Of a stretch of 34,463 bases of DNA, positions 15,647 through 24,593 are shown in pieces. This DNA is from RGIG3135 sp964477115 (GTDB lineage Bacteria; Actinomycetota; Coriobacteriia; Coriobacteriales; Eggerthellaceae). The DNA lies in assembly GCA_964477115.1 (NCBI GenBank), contig CAYZCY010000014.1:1-34463 (forward strand), read 5' to 3'. The translations under genes and the position numbers were made by a program. Under the pieces are notes generated by a model that saw only the letters and a program-made list of their open reading frames with translations, ran no database searches and was not told the origin of the DNA. The stretch's first letter is position 1; each line of letters starts with the position of its first letter.

Positions 15647-16862
15647 GGGCGTCTTTTGCCTTGAACCGCCTCGGCGGGCACGCCACGAATAGGCAGTACA
15701 GAAAGGCCGCGAACGCAATGCAGGCGCACAGCAGATACATCGCCCGATAGCCTGCCGCATCCAGCACGAAGCCCAGCAAATAGGGTCCGATCCCGCATCC
15801 ACTGTCACACAGAAGGAAGAAGGTCGATATAGCCAAGGCCGTGTTTCCCTTCGTGAGCAAGGTTGCCGCCGCCTGACCGGTCGACATGCTGGTGCCAAAG
15901 CCAAGCGCCATGAAGACACCGAGCAAAAGCAGGGTAAAGGCGTTCGACACGAAGGCCGCAAGCACTAAGCCGACGGCCATGGAGATAGTGGACGCGTACA
16001 GAACAACGCCGTGCCCGTAGCGGTCCATCAACTTGCCGGCGACAGGGCGCGTCACGAACAGAGCCGCCGCATACACGAGGAATACCAAGGGCCCGTACAT
16101 TCCCAGACCCAGATCTGCGGCATAGTTATTGATGAACGAGTTGATGGCCGAATAGGAGAAGGCCACCATGAACATGAACACGGAGAGCTTCACCGTGGAC
16201 AGGTCGATGATGCTGCGAAGAGACCAAGGCTCGAGGCGAGGTCGTTTTGCGGCATCCTCCTGGCGAGAGGCCGCACCCTCGCTTGAGCGCTGCGCCAGCA
16301 AGGCGGCACCGATACCCACCACCGTCGCCGCCGTGCAGATGACGAAGAACGCATGGTAGTCAACGCCCATCGTCATGAGGATGCCGACAGCCGGCCCCAG
16401 TCCCGTTGCTATCGAATTCGAGAGCATGAAGTAGCCAGTGCCTTCGCCGATGCGCCCCTTGGGCATGCCCTCAACCGCTAGGGCGGGAATGGCAGTGTTG
16501 GCAAGACCGAAGGAAAACCCGTGCAGAAGGCGCACTGCGATGAGGAAGGTCACGCCCAGAGCGTCGAGGAAGTAAAGGATGCACGCCGCCAGCTGAATGA
16601 GGAGCGCGACTATGGTCATACGGCGAAGTCCCAGGTAGTTCGCGTAACGGGCACTGAAAACTCGCCCCAGCACGCCGCCAACGAGGAAGATCGAGGCAAC
16701 CAGACCGGCAGTCGCCCCGTCGGCGTTGAAGCTGCGCACCGCATAAGTCGCCATCGTGGTGATGAGCAGGAAGTAAACCGACACCACGACGAAGTTTGCC
16801 AAAAAGAGCAGCGCGAAAGTCCGCGTAAAGATTTTTTCGGAAGAGGCAGGCTGGGATTTCAT
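15621..16862 (-). CDS. MFS transporter, drug/metabolite exporter-like
   Basis: A 413-aa major facilitator with 12 hydrophobic segments and a charged central loop (about 205-220, SSEGAASRQEDAAKRPR). Loop 2-3 has the family pattern GRVFSARYANYLGLRR, a form of the MFS motif A, with its half-repeat RPVAGKLMDRYGHGVV in the second half. Substrate unknown; MFS proteins of this size are often drug or metabolite exporters. ATG start after GAAAGACCC. Single gene, convergent with the acyltransferase (26-bp overlap of the 3' ends), 82 bp after the aldo/keto reductase gene on the same strand, so the two could be co-transcribed. Confidence 0.85.
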   Translation of the reverse strand: MKSQPASSEKIFTRTFALLFLANFVVVSVYFLLITTMATYAVRSFNADGATAGLVASIFLVGGVLGRVFSARYANYLGLRRMTIVALLIQLAACILYFLDALGVTFLIAVRLLHGFSFGLANTAIPALAVEGMPKGRIGEGTGYFMLSNSIATGLGPAVGILMTMGVDYHAFFVICTAATVVGIGAALLAQRSSEGAASRQEDAAKRPRLEPWSLRSIIDLSTVKLSVFMFMVAFSYSAINSFINNYAADLGLGMYGPLVFLVYAAALFVTRPVAGKLMDRYGHGVVLYASTISMAVGLVLAAFVSNAFTLLLLGVFMALGFGTSMSTGQAAATLLTKGNTALAISTFFLLCDSGCGIGPYLLGFVLDAAGYRAMYLLCACIAFAAFLYCLFVACPPRRFKAKDALSNPAPSA

Positions 16863-16944
16863 GGGTCTTTCTCAGTGTTCGAATGATGGGAAGGTCGGGT
16901 TGTGTTGAGGCAACGCCGGCGCCCACCTTCCGCAAATAAATTTT

Positions 16945-18111
16945 CTAGGCCCGCTTCATGAGCGATGCGTCCTGCAGGGGGAAGGGAATGATCTCCTTCT
17001 TGATACGCTCGAAGCAGTCCAGGATGTTGATGGACTGCGGGCAGGCATCCTCGCAGGCACCGCAGCCGATGCAGCTGATCGGCAGCTTTTTGCCGCCGTT
17101 GAAGGCAACGACGAAACCAAGCTGGAAGTTGGCGCGCTGGGGATCGCCAAAGTTGATGAGGTAGTTGAGCGTGGTGAGCGAGCCGGAGATGCCGATGCCC
17201 TCGGGACAGACCTTCTCGCAGTACGCACAGCCGGTGCAGGGCACGATGCCGCTTTCGCTCATGGCCTCCTGCGCCCTTGCAATGGCGGCGCGCTCGGCGT
17301 CGTCAAGCGGGCGGAAGTCCTTAAACGCGCGGGAGTTCTCCTCCACCATCTCGGGCGTGCTCATGCCGGAAAGCGTGGTGCAGACGCCCTCGACGCTCGC
17401 TGCGAAGCGCAGGGCGACGGTAGCGTAGGAGTCATTGGGGAAGGCCTCGTCGAGGATCTCCTTGACCTTCGGGGACGGATCGGCGAGCAGACCGCCCTTG
17501 ACGGGTTCCATGACCACGATGGGCAAACCGTGCTTGTTGGCGACTTCCACGCATTCGCGCTCGCGGAAGGAGGGGCTTTCCCAGTCGAGGTAGTTCACCT
17601 GCAGCTGCACGATTTCGGCCTCGGGGAAGTCGGCGATGAACCGCTCGAGCTCCTCGGGGGTGCAGTGGGTGGAAAAGCCGATGTGCTTGGCTAAACCTCG
17701 CTCCTTGACGCCCTTCACGAAATCCCAGACATTGTGCTCGTAGAAGGACTCGGTTCTCGGGCCGCCCAGATTGTGCATCAGATACACGTCAACGTAGTCG
17801 ACGCCCAAGTTGGCAAGCGATTCCTGCAACTGCTTCTCGAGGTCCTCCGGGCCCTTGCAGTACCCACCCCAGGAGATGCACTTCGTGGCCAGAATGTACG
17901 AATCGCGGGGGTAGCGCGCAACGAGCGCCTTGCCGAGTGCGGCCTCGCTGCCGGGGTATGCCCATGCGGTGTCGAAGTAGTTTCCGCCGGCCTCCATGTA
18001 GAGGTCGACCAGTTTCGAGGTCTTCTCTATGTCGATGGTGTCGGTGTCACGCCCCTCAAAGCGCATGGTGCCGAATCCCAGCGGGCTGATCTTGCTAACG
18101 TCGATTGCCAT
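16945..18111 (-). CDS. Aldo/keto reductase with 2[4Fe-4S] ferredoxin tail
   Basis: A 388-aa fusion of an NAD(P)H aldo/keto reductase barrel (1-285) and a C-terminal ferredoxin-like module. The barrel has the catalytic tetrad Asp47, Tyr52 (NYFDTAWAYPG), Lys77 (ILATKC) and His113 (YLMHN). The tail has two cluster sets, CTGCAYCEKVCP (Cys292, 295, 298, 302) and CIGCGACEDACP (Cys347, 350, 353, 357). This architecture is common in strict anaerobes and suggests electron exchange with ferredoxin, though the substrate is unknown. ATG start with AAGGGAAGG upstream. It follows birA by 81 bp on the same strand and may be a late member of that transcript. Confidence 0.95.
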   Translation of the reverse strand: MAIDVSKISPLGFGTMRFEGRDTDTIDIEKTSKLVDLYMEAGGNYFDTAWAYPGSEAALGKALVARYPRDSYILATKCISWGGYCKGPEDLEKQLQESLANLGVDYVDVYLMHNLGGPRTESFYEHNVWDFVKGVKERGLAKHIGFSTHCTPEELERFIADFPEAEIVQLQVNYLDWESPSFRERECVEVANKHGLPIVVMEPVKGGLLADPSPKVKEILDEAFPNDSYATVALRFAASVEGVCTTLSGMSTPEMVEENSRAFKDFRPLDDAERAAIARAQEAMSESGIVPCTGCAYCEKVCPEGIGISGSLTTLNYLINFGDPQRANFQLGFVVAFNGGKKLPISCIGCGACEDACPQSINILDCFERIKKEIIPFPLQDASLMKRA

Positions 18112-18192
18112 CAGGTGCCTTCCCTTCTTTGCGGGATACCCCGCGCCACCTCATCGGAATCTGCCTAAAACATCCCGAAAGCTGTCCTCCGT

Positions 18193-19053
18193 CTACCTTA
18201 GCATGCTCGGGCAAAGCTCGCCCGAGGAGATAAAGCTCTGCGCGCCGTTCTGCTCGATGATCAGCCTTGCACCGCCGTCAATGCCATACAGTACGCCAGA
18301 CGCGCACGTCTTACCGGCAATATCCTTCATTTCAACCATCTCGCCGCGATAGGCCATAAGCGCGTTGAAATCGCGCTCGAAGCCGTCGAAGCCAAACTGG
18401 CACCACTGCTCATACGCACGGGAGATTTCCTTGAGAATGGCGTCGAAAACATCGTCTACGCTGCCAGAAAAGCCCAGGTCAGCCAGGTAAGCAGGATCGT
18501 TCTTACCTTCAACGACAGGTGCCTCATCGGGGCGCAGCACGTTAACGCCAACACCAAGGCACACCGCTCCACGATGAGCCTCAAGCGAAATTCCGCTGAG
18601 CTTCTGGATGCGCTTGGCGGGGACGAAAGCGGGCGGAGGCGCCAAGGGCGCGGACGCGGGCGCGGGAGAGGCGCAGGCCCTCGCAGGTGCGAAGTTCGCA
18701 GGACTTACGCCAGAGGCAACCGGCTCGGGCGCGATGATGATGTCGTTCGGCCACTTGATGCGCAAGCTTTCGTAAGCATCAGCCGGCAGGAGACTACGGA
18801 AGGCACGGCAGCAGGCCACGGCCACAGCCGGACTCAGGCTGGGAAGTGCGACCAGGCGAACATTGGGGCGCAGCAAGACGGAGAAATACAGACCGCCTTC
18901 AGGACTCGCCCACGAGCGGCCCTGTCTTCCGTAGCCGTCTATCTGGCGAGCGGCGCGAACCACCAAACCCTCGGTCTGACCTGCGTCAATGGAGCGCATG
19001 ATGCCGAGGTTGGTCGAATCAATCTCGTCGAATGTAAGGTGACGGAACTGCAT
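18193..19053 (-). CDS. birA: Biotin--protein ligase with Pro/Ala-rich insert
   Basis: A 286-aa biotin--[acetyl-CoA carboxylase] ligase that makes biotinyl-AMP and attaches biotin to carrier lysines. It has DSTN (12-15), the ATP/biotin loop DGYGRQGRSW (39-48), KWPND (100-104), KLSGI (151-155) and LGVGVNV (166-172). There is no N-terminal winged helix, so it is a ligase without the repressor function. Between KWPND and KLSGI, normally fewer than ten residues apart, sit about 38 extra residues rich in Pro and Ala (residues 109-147). The start is ATG at 19053. It follows the folP-folK gene by 35 bp. Confidence 0.93.
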   Translation of the reverse strand: MQFRHLTFDEIDSTNLGIMRSIDAGQTEGLVVRAARQIDGYGRQGRSWASPEGGLYFSVLLRPNVRLVALPSLSPAVAVACCRAFRSLLPADAYESLRIKWPNDIIIAPEPVASGVSPANFAPARACASPAPASAPLAPPPAFVPAKRIQKLSGISLEAHRGAVCLGVGVNVLRPDEAPVVEGKNDPAYLADLGFSGSVDDVFDAILKEISRAYEQWCQFGFDGFERDFNALMAYRGEMVEMKDIAGKTCASGVLYGIDGGARLIIEQNGAQSFISSGELCPSMLR

Positions 19054-19088
19054 GGGCTTTTACCTTCCCTTTGGTTCAAAAGGTCGAG

Positions 19089-20411
19089 TTAGGAGATACG
19101 GAACGCGGTACCAACGCGATCAGCTTCGGGGATGATGCCCACGGGCGTGCCGTCAGAAAGCACGTGGTTGGGCAGGATCTCCAGCAGCGGCTTGACCACG
19201 AAGTCGCGCTCGTTCACGCGCGGATGCGGGAGCACCAGACGATCGTTGGCATAGGTGTAGGTCTGGTAATCCAAAATGTCGAGGTCAATGGTGCGCGGGC
19301 CGTTTTCGCGCTCACGAACACGGCCGAGCATGTTCTCGATGCCGTGCAGATGATCGAGCAGCTCAAGCGGCGGGATGCCCGTACGCATGAGCACCACGGT
19401 GTTGACGAACTCGTCCTGGTCTTCGTAGTAGGCAGGTTCGCTGGCATAGAAGCCGGCAATGTCGATGATCTGCGAATCGGGCAACATGCACAGCTGGCCG
19501 ATGGCGTAGTTGATCTGGGCGATCTTGGCATCGCGCAGCTCATGCTTCTCAGCCATGATGGCCACGTTGGAACCCAGGCCTAGCAGCACGTAGGGACGCA
19601 GGTCGCTCAAACCCTCAACCGTCTTGGGGATGTTATGGGTACGCACCACAACGGCTCCCAGATCGCAGGCAAGCAGGGCCTCAGCGGCACTTGCCACGTC
19701 ACGCGCCTTCGGGTCGTCGTCTTCGATGTGATAAGCATAGGCCACATAGCGCTTGCGGGAAGCGGCGCACATGACCGGATAGCCAAGATGCACCAGCTCG
19801 TGCAGGTTTCGCATGAGCTCGATGGTCTGCTTGGGTGTTTTGCCGAATCCCGGGCCGGGATCAACGCAGATGCGCTCATGTTCCACGCCGGCCGCCTTGA
19901 GCGCTTCGCAGCGCTCGCGCAGGAAGTCGCTCACCTCGGCAACCACGTCGACGTAGGTGGGATCGTCCTGCATGGTGCTCGGCTCGCCCTGCATGTGCAT
20001 GACCACCAAGCCCGCATCACAGGAAGCTGCCAGCTCCATCATGGCGGGATCGGTGAAACCCGAAATGTCGTTGATGACGCTAGCGCCCGCTTCCACGGCA
20101 CGACGCGCCACCTCAGCATGACGGGTATCAACGCTCACGCACAGACCCTGCGCAACAAGCGCCTCCACCACGGGCGCGATGCGCCCCCATTCCCGAGCGG
20201 GGTCGACCGCGCAAGCGCCGGGGCGCGTGGACTCGCCGCCCACGTCAATGATGGACGCGCCCTGATCGCGCATCTCGAGCGCGCGGGCAAGGGCGGCGTC
20301 AAGGTCGGTGAACTCTCCCCCGTCGGAGAAGGAATCGGGGGTAACGTTCAAGACGCCCATGATGATGGGCGTCTTGGTGTCGAAGCTATAGTTGGAGCAT
20401 TTCCAAATCAT
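19089..20411 (-). CDS. folP-folK: Dihydropteroate synthase-HPPK fusion
   Basis: A 440-aa bifunctional folate enzyme. Residues 1-265 are dihydropteroate synthase: IMGVLNVTPDSFSDGG (17-32), DVGGESTRPGA (56-66), SVDTRHAEV (93-101), NDISGF, DPGPGFGKT (184-192), ASRKRYV and the final RTHN. Residues 273-440 are 6-hydroxymethyl-7,8-dihydropterin pyrophosphokinase: LLGLGSN (276-282), ASEPAYYEDQDEFVN, GRVRERENGPRTIDLDIL with the metal-binding Asp pair, and LPHPRVNERDFV. The two consecutive steps are thus on one chain, in the order FolP-FolK, opposite to the plant HPPK-DHPS enzyme. No folB is present here. Its start overlaps the ftsH stop by one base (TAATG), so translation is coupled. Confidence 0.96.
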   Translation of the reverse strand: MIWKCSNYSFDTKTPIIMGVLNVTPDSFSDGGEFTDLDAALARALEMRDQGASIIDVGGESTRPGACAVDPAREWGRIAPVVEALVAQGLCVSVDTRHAEVARRAVEAGASVINDISGFTDPAMMELAASCDAGLVVMHMQGEPSTMQDDPTYVDVVAEVSDFLRERCEALKAAGVEHERICVDPGPGFGKTPKQTIELMRNLHELVHLGYPVMCAASRKRYVAYAYHIEDDDPKARDVASAAEALLACDLGAVVVRTHNIPKTVEGLSDLRPYVLLGLGSNVAIMAEKHELRDAKIAQINYAIGQLCMLPDSQIIDIAGFYASEPAYYEDQDEFVNTVVLMRTGIPPLELLDHLHGIENMLGRVRERENGPRTIDLDILDYQTYTYANDRLVLPHPRVNERDFVVKPLLEILPNHVLSDGTPVGIIPEADRVGTAFRIS

Positions 20412-22798
20412 TAGTTTCTCTGGCTCTCTTCCGAAGACTGAACAGGTGCCTGATCAGCGGGATCAGCTACGGGTTGCGCCGCAGGCTCGACCGCCGGGTC
20501 AGCCGCCGACTGCACGGGCTGTGTGGGCTGCACCGGCTGCACGGGCTCTTCGCGAACCACGCCGTAGGGGTTAGCATACGGATTTGCGGGCTGCTCGGCA
20601 ACGGGCTGCGCGGGCATGCGGTAGGGGCCGTTCGGGTTCTGGTCACCATAAGCCACCGGCGCGTTCTGCCAATTCTGGTCAGCCAGCTGAGCGCCAGCAC
20701 CAGTGCCGGGGTCGGCATCCACCAGCAAGCCAGCCGCGCGCTGCTCGTCACGGGCGCGGGCTTCGGCCTCTTCGCGCTCCTTGGCCGCAATGATGTCATC
20801 TTCGCGAAGCAGATACTCATCCCACTTGTTGTCAAGCAGGGCGTCGCACGCCTCACCTTCAACCGTCTCGCGCTCGAGGAGCACCTTCGCCATAAGATGC
20901 ATCTGGTCGGCGTTGGCGGAAAGCACCTCGTAAGCACGGTCGTGCGCTTCCTTCATGATGCGAGCAACCTCGTCATCGATGCGACGCGCGGTCTCCTCGG
21001 AGTAGTCCTGCATGTTGCCGTAATCGCGACCCAGGAAGACCTCGCGATTGGGCTGTCCGAAGACCTGGGTGCCAAGCGGGCTCATGCCGTACTGAGTAAC
21101 GATGGAGCGGGCCATCTTAGTGGCGCGCTCGAGGTCGTTCGAAGCGCCGGTGGTGATGTCGTCGCAGAAGATCTCCTCGGCAACACGACCGCCCATGAAC
21201 ACGGCCAGCTCGTCCTTCATCTCGCCGAGCGAGTTGAGAACCTTGTCCTCGTCGGGGATGGACAGCGTATAACCCAAAGCGCGACCGCGCGAGATGATCG
21301 AAATCTTGTGCACGGGATCGGCATGCTCGAGCAGATGGCCCACCAGGGCATGGCCGCTTTCGTGATAGGCAATGGTGCGCTTGGTCTTGTCGTCCATGAC
21401 ACGGCCCTTGCGCTCCGGACCGGCGATGATGCGCTCCATGGATTCGTTGACCTCGCGCATGGTGATGATCTTCTTGCCACGGCGTGCGGTGAGCAGCGCG
21501 GATTCGTTCATGAGGTTGGCCAAGTCCGCACCGGTGAAGCCCGGGGTGATCTTGGCAACGCGCGCCAGGTCGACATCGCTGCCGATGGGCTTGTCCTTGG
21601 AGTGCACCTGCAGGATGCGCTCGCGACCCCTCACGTCGGGCGCGTCAACCACGATCTGGCGGTCGAAGCGACCCGGGCGCAGCAGCGCGGGGTCTAAGAC
21701 GTCGGCACGGTTGGTAGCCGCAATCAGAACAACGGAGTCGTTACCTTCGAAACCGTCCATCTCAACCAGCAGCTGGTTCAGGGTCTGCTCGCGCTCATCA
21801 TGACCGCCACCGAGGCCTGCGCCACGCTGACGACCAACGGCGTCGATCTCGTCGATGAAGATGATGGAGGGCGCGGCTTCCTTGGCGTCCTTGAACAGGT
21901 CACGCACGCGGGAAGCGCCCACGCCGACGAACATCTCGACGAAATCAGAGCCGGAAATACTGAAGAAGGGAACTCCCGCCTCGCCCGCAACGGCGCGTGC
22001 GAGCAGGGTCTTGCCCGTGCCCGGAGGGCCTACAAGCAGGCAGCCGCGCGGAATCTTGGCGCCCATGGCCTGGTACTTCTCGGGGTTGGCCAAAAAGTCC
22101 TTGATCTCCTGCATCTCCTCGACGGCCTCATCGGCGCCGGCGACGTCGGAGAACTTCACGTCAGGGCGTTCCTCGAGAGTCTTCTTCGCCTTGTTCTTGC
22201 CAAAGCTCATCTGCGAGTTGTTCGCTTTCTGCATCTGATTGAAGAAGAAGAACAGCAGCGCGCCGATCAGCAGGATGGGGAACAAGGTGGCGAACATCTC
22301 AAGGAAGGCACTCGGCAGCTTGACCGAATACTGGATGTTGGGATGCTCCGCCATGAGCTGGCCGAGCGAGTCCTGGCCCACGTATGTGGAGGTGTAGTTG
22401 TGCACGGTGCCAAGCGTTGCGGGATCGATGTCAGTGGTGCTGACGCCCGCAAGCGCCGAACCAGATGCGTCCTTGATGGTGGCCATGCGGGCGTTGAGCG
22501 CGTCGAAAGCCACGTTGAAGGCATCAGCCGCCGCGGCGCCTGCAGTGGCTGCCGGGTAATAGCTGCCCGAAACGCTGTACTCGCCCGCGGCGTAGACCAC
22601 GTTGATGACGCGATCCTGCTCCACAGCCTGCACGAACTCGGACGTGATCAGCTGGTCGGTAACCTTGCCGTTAGAGCTGCCTGCGTTTACGAACTGACTT
22701 CCCACGAAGAAAGCCACCAGGGCGAACAGCACGATCGTGATGATCGTGGTCCTGGTGTTCATTTGCTCGTTGTTTTTCTGCGGTTTCTTTTCTGCCAT
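20411..22798 (-). CDS. ftsH: ATP-dependent zinc metalloprotease FtsH
   Basis: A 795-aa membrane-anchored AAA+ protease that degrades unassembled membrane proteins and some regulators. Transmembrane helices lie at about 16-38 and 165-187, enclosing an extracellular domain of about 125 residues, larger than in E. coli. Walker A GPPGTGKT (257-264), Walker B IIFIDEID (312-319), the Arg-finger region ATNRADVLDPALLRPGRFDR, and the zinc site HESGH (479-483) are intact. The C-terminal 100 or so residues are a Gln/Pro/Ala-rich tail with QPVQP-type repeats, making it over 100 residues longer than usual. ATG start at 22798, 11 bp after hpt. The hpt-ftsH-fol order is widespread in Gram-positive bacteria. 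Confidence 0.98.
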   Translation of the reverse strand: MAEKKPQKNNEQMNTRTTIITIVLFALVAFFVGSQFVNAGSSNGKVTDQLITSEFVQAVEQDRVINVVYAAGEYSVSGSYYPAATAGAAAADAFNVAFDALNARMATIKDASGSALAGVSTTDIDPATLGTVHNYTSTYVGQDSLGQLMAEHPNIQYSVKLPSAFLEMFATLFPILLIGALLFFFFNQMQKANNSQMSFGKNKAKKTLEERPDVKFSDVAGADEAVEEMQEIKDFLANPEKYQAMGAKIPRGCLLVGPPGTGKTLLARAVAGEAGVPFFSISGSDFVEMFVGVGASRVRDLFKDAKEAAPSIIFIDEIDAVGRQRGAGLGGGHDEREQTLNQLLVEMDGFEGNDSVVLIAATNRADVLDPALLRPGRFDRQIVVDAPDVRGRERILQVHSKDKPIGSDVDLARVAKITPGFTGADLANLMNESALLTARRGKKIITMREVNESMERIIAGPERKGRVMDDKTKRTIAYHESGHALVGHLLEHADPVHKISIISRGRALGYTLSIPDEDKVLNSLGEMKDELAVFMGGRVAEEIFCDDITTGASNDLERATKMARSIVTQYGMSPLGTQVFGQPNREVFLGRDYGNMQDYSEETARRIDDEVARIMKEAHDRAYEVLSANADQMHLMAKVLLERETVEGEACDALLDNKWDEYLLREDDIIAAKEREEAEARARDEQRAAGLLVDADPGTGAGAQLADQNWQNAPVAYGDQNPNGPYRMPAQPVAEQPANPYANPYGVVREEPVQPVQPTQPVQSAADPAVEPAAQPVADPADQAPVQSSEESQRN

Positions 22799-22809
22799 GT
22801 AGTTAGACC

Positions 22810-23358
22810 CTATTCATAAACCTCGGGTTTCAGGACACCAATGTAGGGAAGGTTGCGGTAGCGCTCTGCGTAATCAAGGCCGTAGCCCACGATGAACTCG
22901 TTCGGGCACTCAAAGCCGACATAACGGCAGTCGATGTCAACCTCACGCTCGCGGTTCTTGAGCAGCAGCGTGCAGATGGACATGGAAGCCGGCTTGCGCG
23001 ACTCCAGGTTGTTGAGCAGGTAGCTCAGCGTAAGGCCCGAGTCCAGGATGTCCTCGGCGATGACGACGTGACGTCCCGTAATGGAGGACGAGAGGTCCTT
23101 CTGGATGTTGACGACACCCGAGCTCTTAGCGGCCTTGCCGTAAGAGGAAACGGCCATGTAGTCCATCTCCAGCGGAATCTCAATAGCGCGCGCAAGGTCT
23201 GCCATGAAGATAGCCGCTCCACGCAACACCGAAATCAGGACGATGCCCTCCTTGCCGACTACATCCTGATAGTCGCGCGTAATGGCAGCGCCGAGCTCGG
23301 CTACGCGATTCTGGATCTCTTCTTCGGAGATGATGATCCTCGAAACGTCCTCATGCAT
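22810..23358 (-). CDS. hpt: Hypoxanthine phosphoribosyltransferase
   Basis: A 182-aa purine salvage enzyme converting hypoxanthine (and often guanine) with PRPP to the nucleotide. It shows VLRGAAIFMADL (about 44-55), the flexible-loop SSYG (about 71-74), and the PRPP motif VVIAEDILDSGLTL (about 93-106), then FIVGYGLDYAERYRNLPYIG near the end. The ATG at 23358 has AAGGGGG six bases upstream; the longer frame to 23403 is not supported. It heads the hpt-ftsH-folP/folK-birA operon. The usual upstream neighbour tilS is absent; maf lies about 200 bp upstream. Confidence 0.96.
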   Translation of the reverse strand: MHEDVSRIIISEEEIQNRVAELGAAITRDYQDVVGKEGIVLISVLRGAAIFMADLARAIEIPLEMDYMAVSSYGKAAKSSGVVNIQKDLSSSITGRHVVIAEDILDSGLTLSYLLNNLESRKPASMSICTLLLKNREREVDIDCRYVGFECPNEFIVGYGLDYAERYRNLPYIGVLKPEVYE

Positions 23359-23560
23359 GGTGTCCCCCTTGCAACTTTCGTGCCTGCCGACCCGCCCGCG
23401 CATTGCGTTGCGACCACGGCGGAAAAGACGGCAGGCACGGGTTCTCTACCTTTGTTATCAGTCAGTGTACCATTGCTCTTTTGCATGAGCCGCGCAATGC
23501 CGAAACGTAGGTCAATGGTCATCTTTTTTTCACGAGTTTGCGCCCCAAAAATGTTCGCTA

Positions 23561-24283
23561 TTACGGCTGGATGAGATCGGGGAATTCGCGCACCAGGCGC
23601 TCGGCGGGCAGGCCGATCACGGTATCGAGCGCGCCCTCAAGCTTGGCGACCAGCTTAGCGCCCTCGCCCTGGATGGCGTACGCACCCGCCTTGTCAAAGG
23701 ACTCGCCCTTGCGTAGGTAGTCGGCGATTTCCTCGTCGGTCAGATCGCGGAAGGTGACGTAGCTCGTATCAGCCAAAGTGCGGAAACCGAGCGAGATCTT
23801 CTCCTTTTCAGGCGCGGCGATCATCCATACCGACACGGCCGTGATCACCTCGTGCGTGCAGCCGGAAAGCTGACGCAGCATGTGCTTGCCGTCGGAGAGA
23901 TTGCGCGGCTTGCCAAAGATTTCCTGACCTTTGACCACCATGGTGTCGGCACCGATCACGATGAGCATGCCGATGTAGTCTTCGGCAAGCACCTCCTGCA
24001 CCACGGCACCCGCCTTACGCTCGGCGAGCTTCTTGCAAGCCTCGCAGGGATTGGCAAGCAAATCGGGCTCGAGCGTTTCGTCGACCGGGGTGACGGGGGT
24101 GCGTACGGAGAACTTAACGCCTGCCTGCTCGAGGAGCTCGCGGCGGCGCGGGCTGGCGCTGGCAAGCACCACCTCGAAGGACATGGGCTGCTCGGGGGCG
24201 GCTTCGGCGGCTGCGGCCTCGGCAGCGGCTGCGGCTTCAGCCTGCTCAGCGCTTACCTTCTCTACCTTGTTATCTTCAGACAT
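23561..24283 (-). CDS. maf: Maf-type nucleotide pyrophosphatase
   Basis: A 240-aa Maf/HAM1-fold protein, expected to hydrolyse dTTP/UTP or modified nucleotides. It has the N-terminal LASASPRRRELLEQAG (40-55), IGADTMVV (110-117, catalytic Asp113), and the C-terminal KAGAYAIQG (198-206). Compared with typical Maf (about 190-200 aa) it carries about 33 extra N-terminal residues, acidic and Ala-rich (EAAAAAEAAAAEAAP). I keep the ATG at 24283 because AGGAAG precedes it; MSFEVVL (residue 34) would be the canonical start but has no clear ribosome site. Pairs of the 12-base word lie just inside and just outside this start. Confidence 0.93.
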   Translation of the reverse strand: MSEDNKVEKVSAEQAEAAAAAEAAAAEAAPEQPMSFEVVLASASPRRRELLEQAGVKFSVRTPVTPVDETLEPDLLANPCEACKKLAERKAGAVVQEVLAEDYIGMLIVIGADTMVVKGQEIFGKPRNLSDGKHMLRQLSGCTHEVITAVSVWMIAAPEKEKISLGFRTLADTSYVTFRDLTDEEIADYLRKGESFDKAGAYAIQGEGAKLVAKLEGALDTVIGLPAERLVREFPDLIQP

Positions 24284-24492
24284 GATCTTCCTTTGCATAA
24301 AACCCTTGGCGAAGGTAAGCGCTCGCCGCGCGCGCCATGCGCACCGGTTCGCCACCCGCAACGGCATCGTGTGATTTCCAAGCGTCATTGTACCGCAGGG
24401 CTTGGGTCTTGCTTTCGTAGTAGAATGCGAGGCGCCTTGATTTGTGCCGAAGGGAGTTTTTATCTGTAGTAATTTTTGAATACCCCCAGTTC

Positions 24493-24534
24493 AAAGGTCG
24501 TTTTTTCATTTTTTATATATAAAACGTGACCTTT
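24493..24534. repeat. AT-rich inverted repeat
   Basis: AAAGGTC (24493-24499) and GACCTTT (24528-24534) are exact inverted copies around a 28-base AT-rich core, in which GTTTT and AAAAC extend the pairing. The local composition is strikingly AT-rich for this genome. It could be an operator, a hairpin or a promoter region. Confidence 0.7.
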
Positions 24535-24593
24535 AACGGAGCTTGGTAATCGCTTCGGCTTAGCGCGTTGGGAACGAAAAGCGCTGATTTGGG

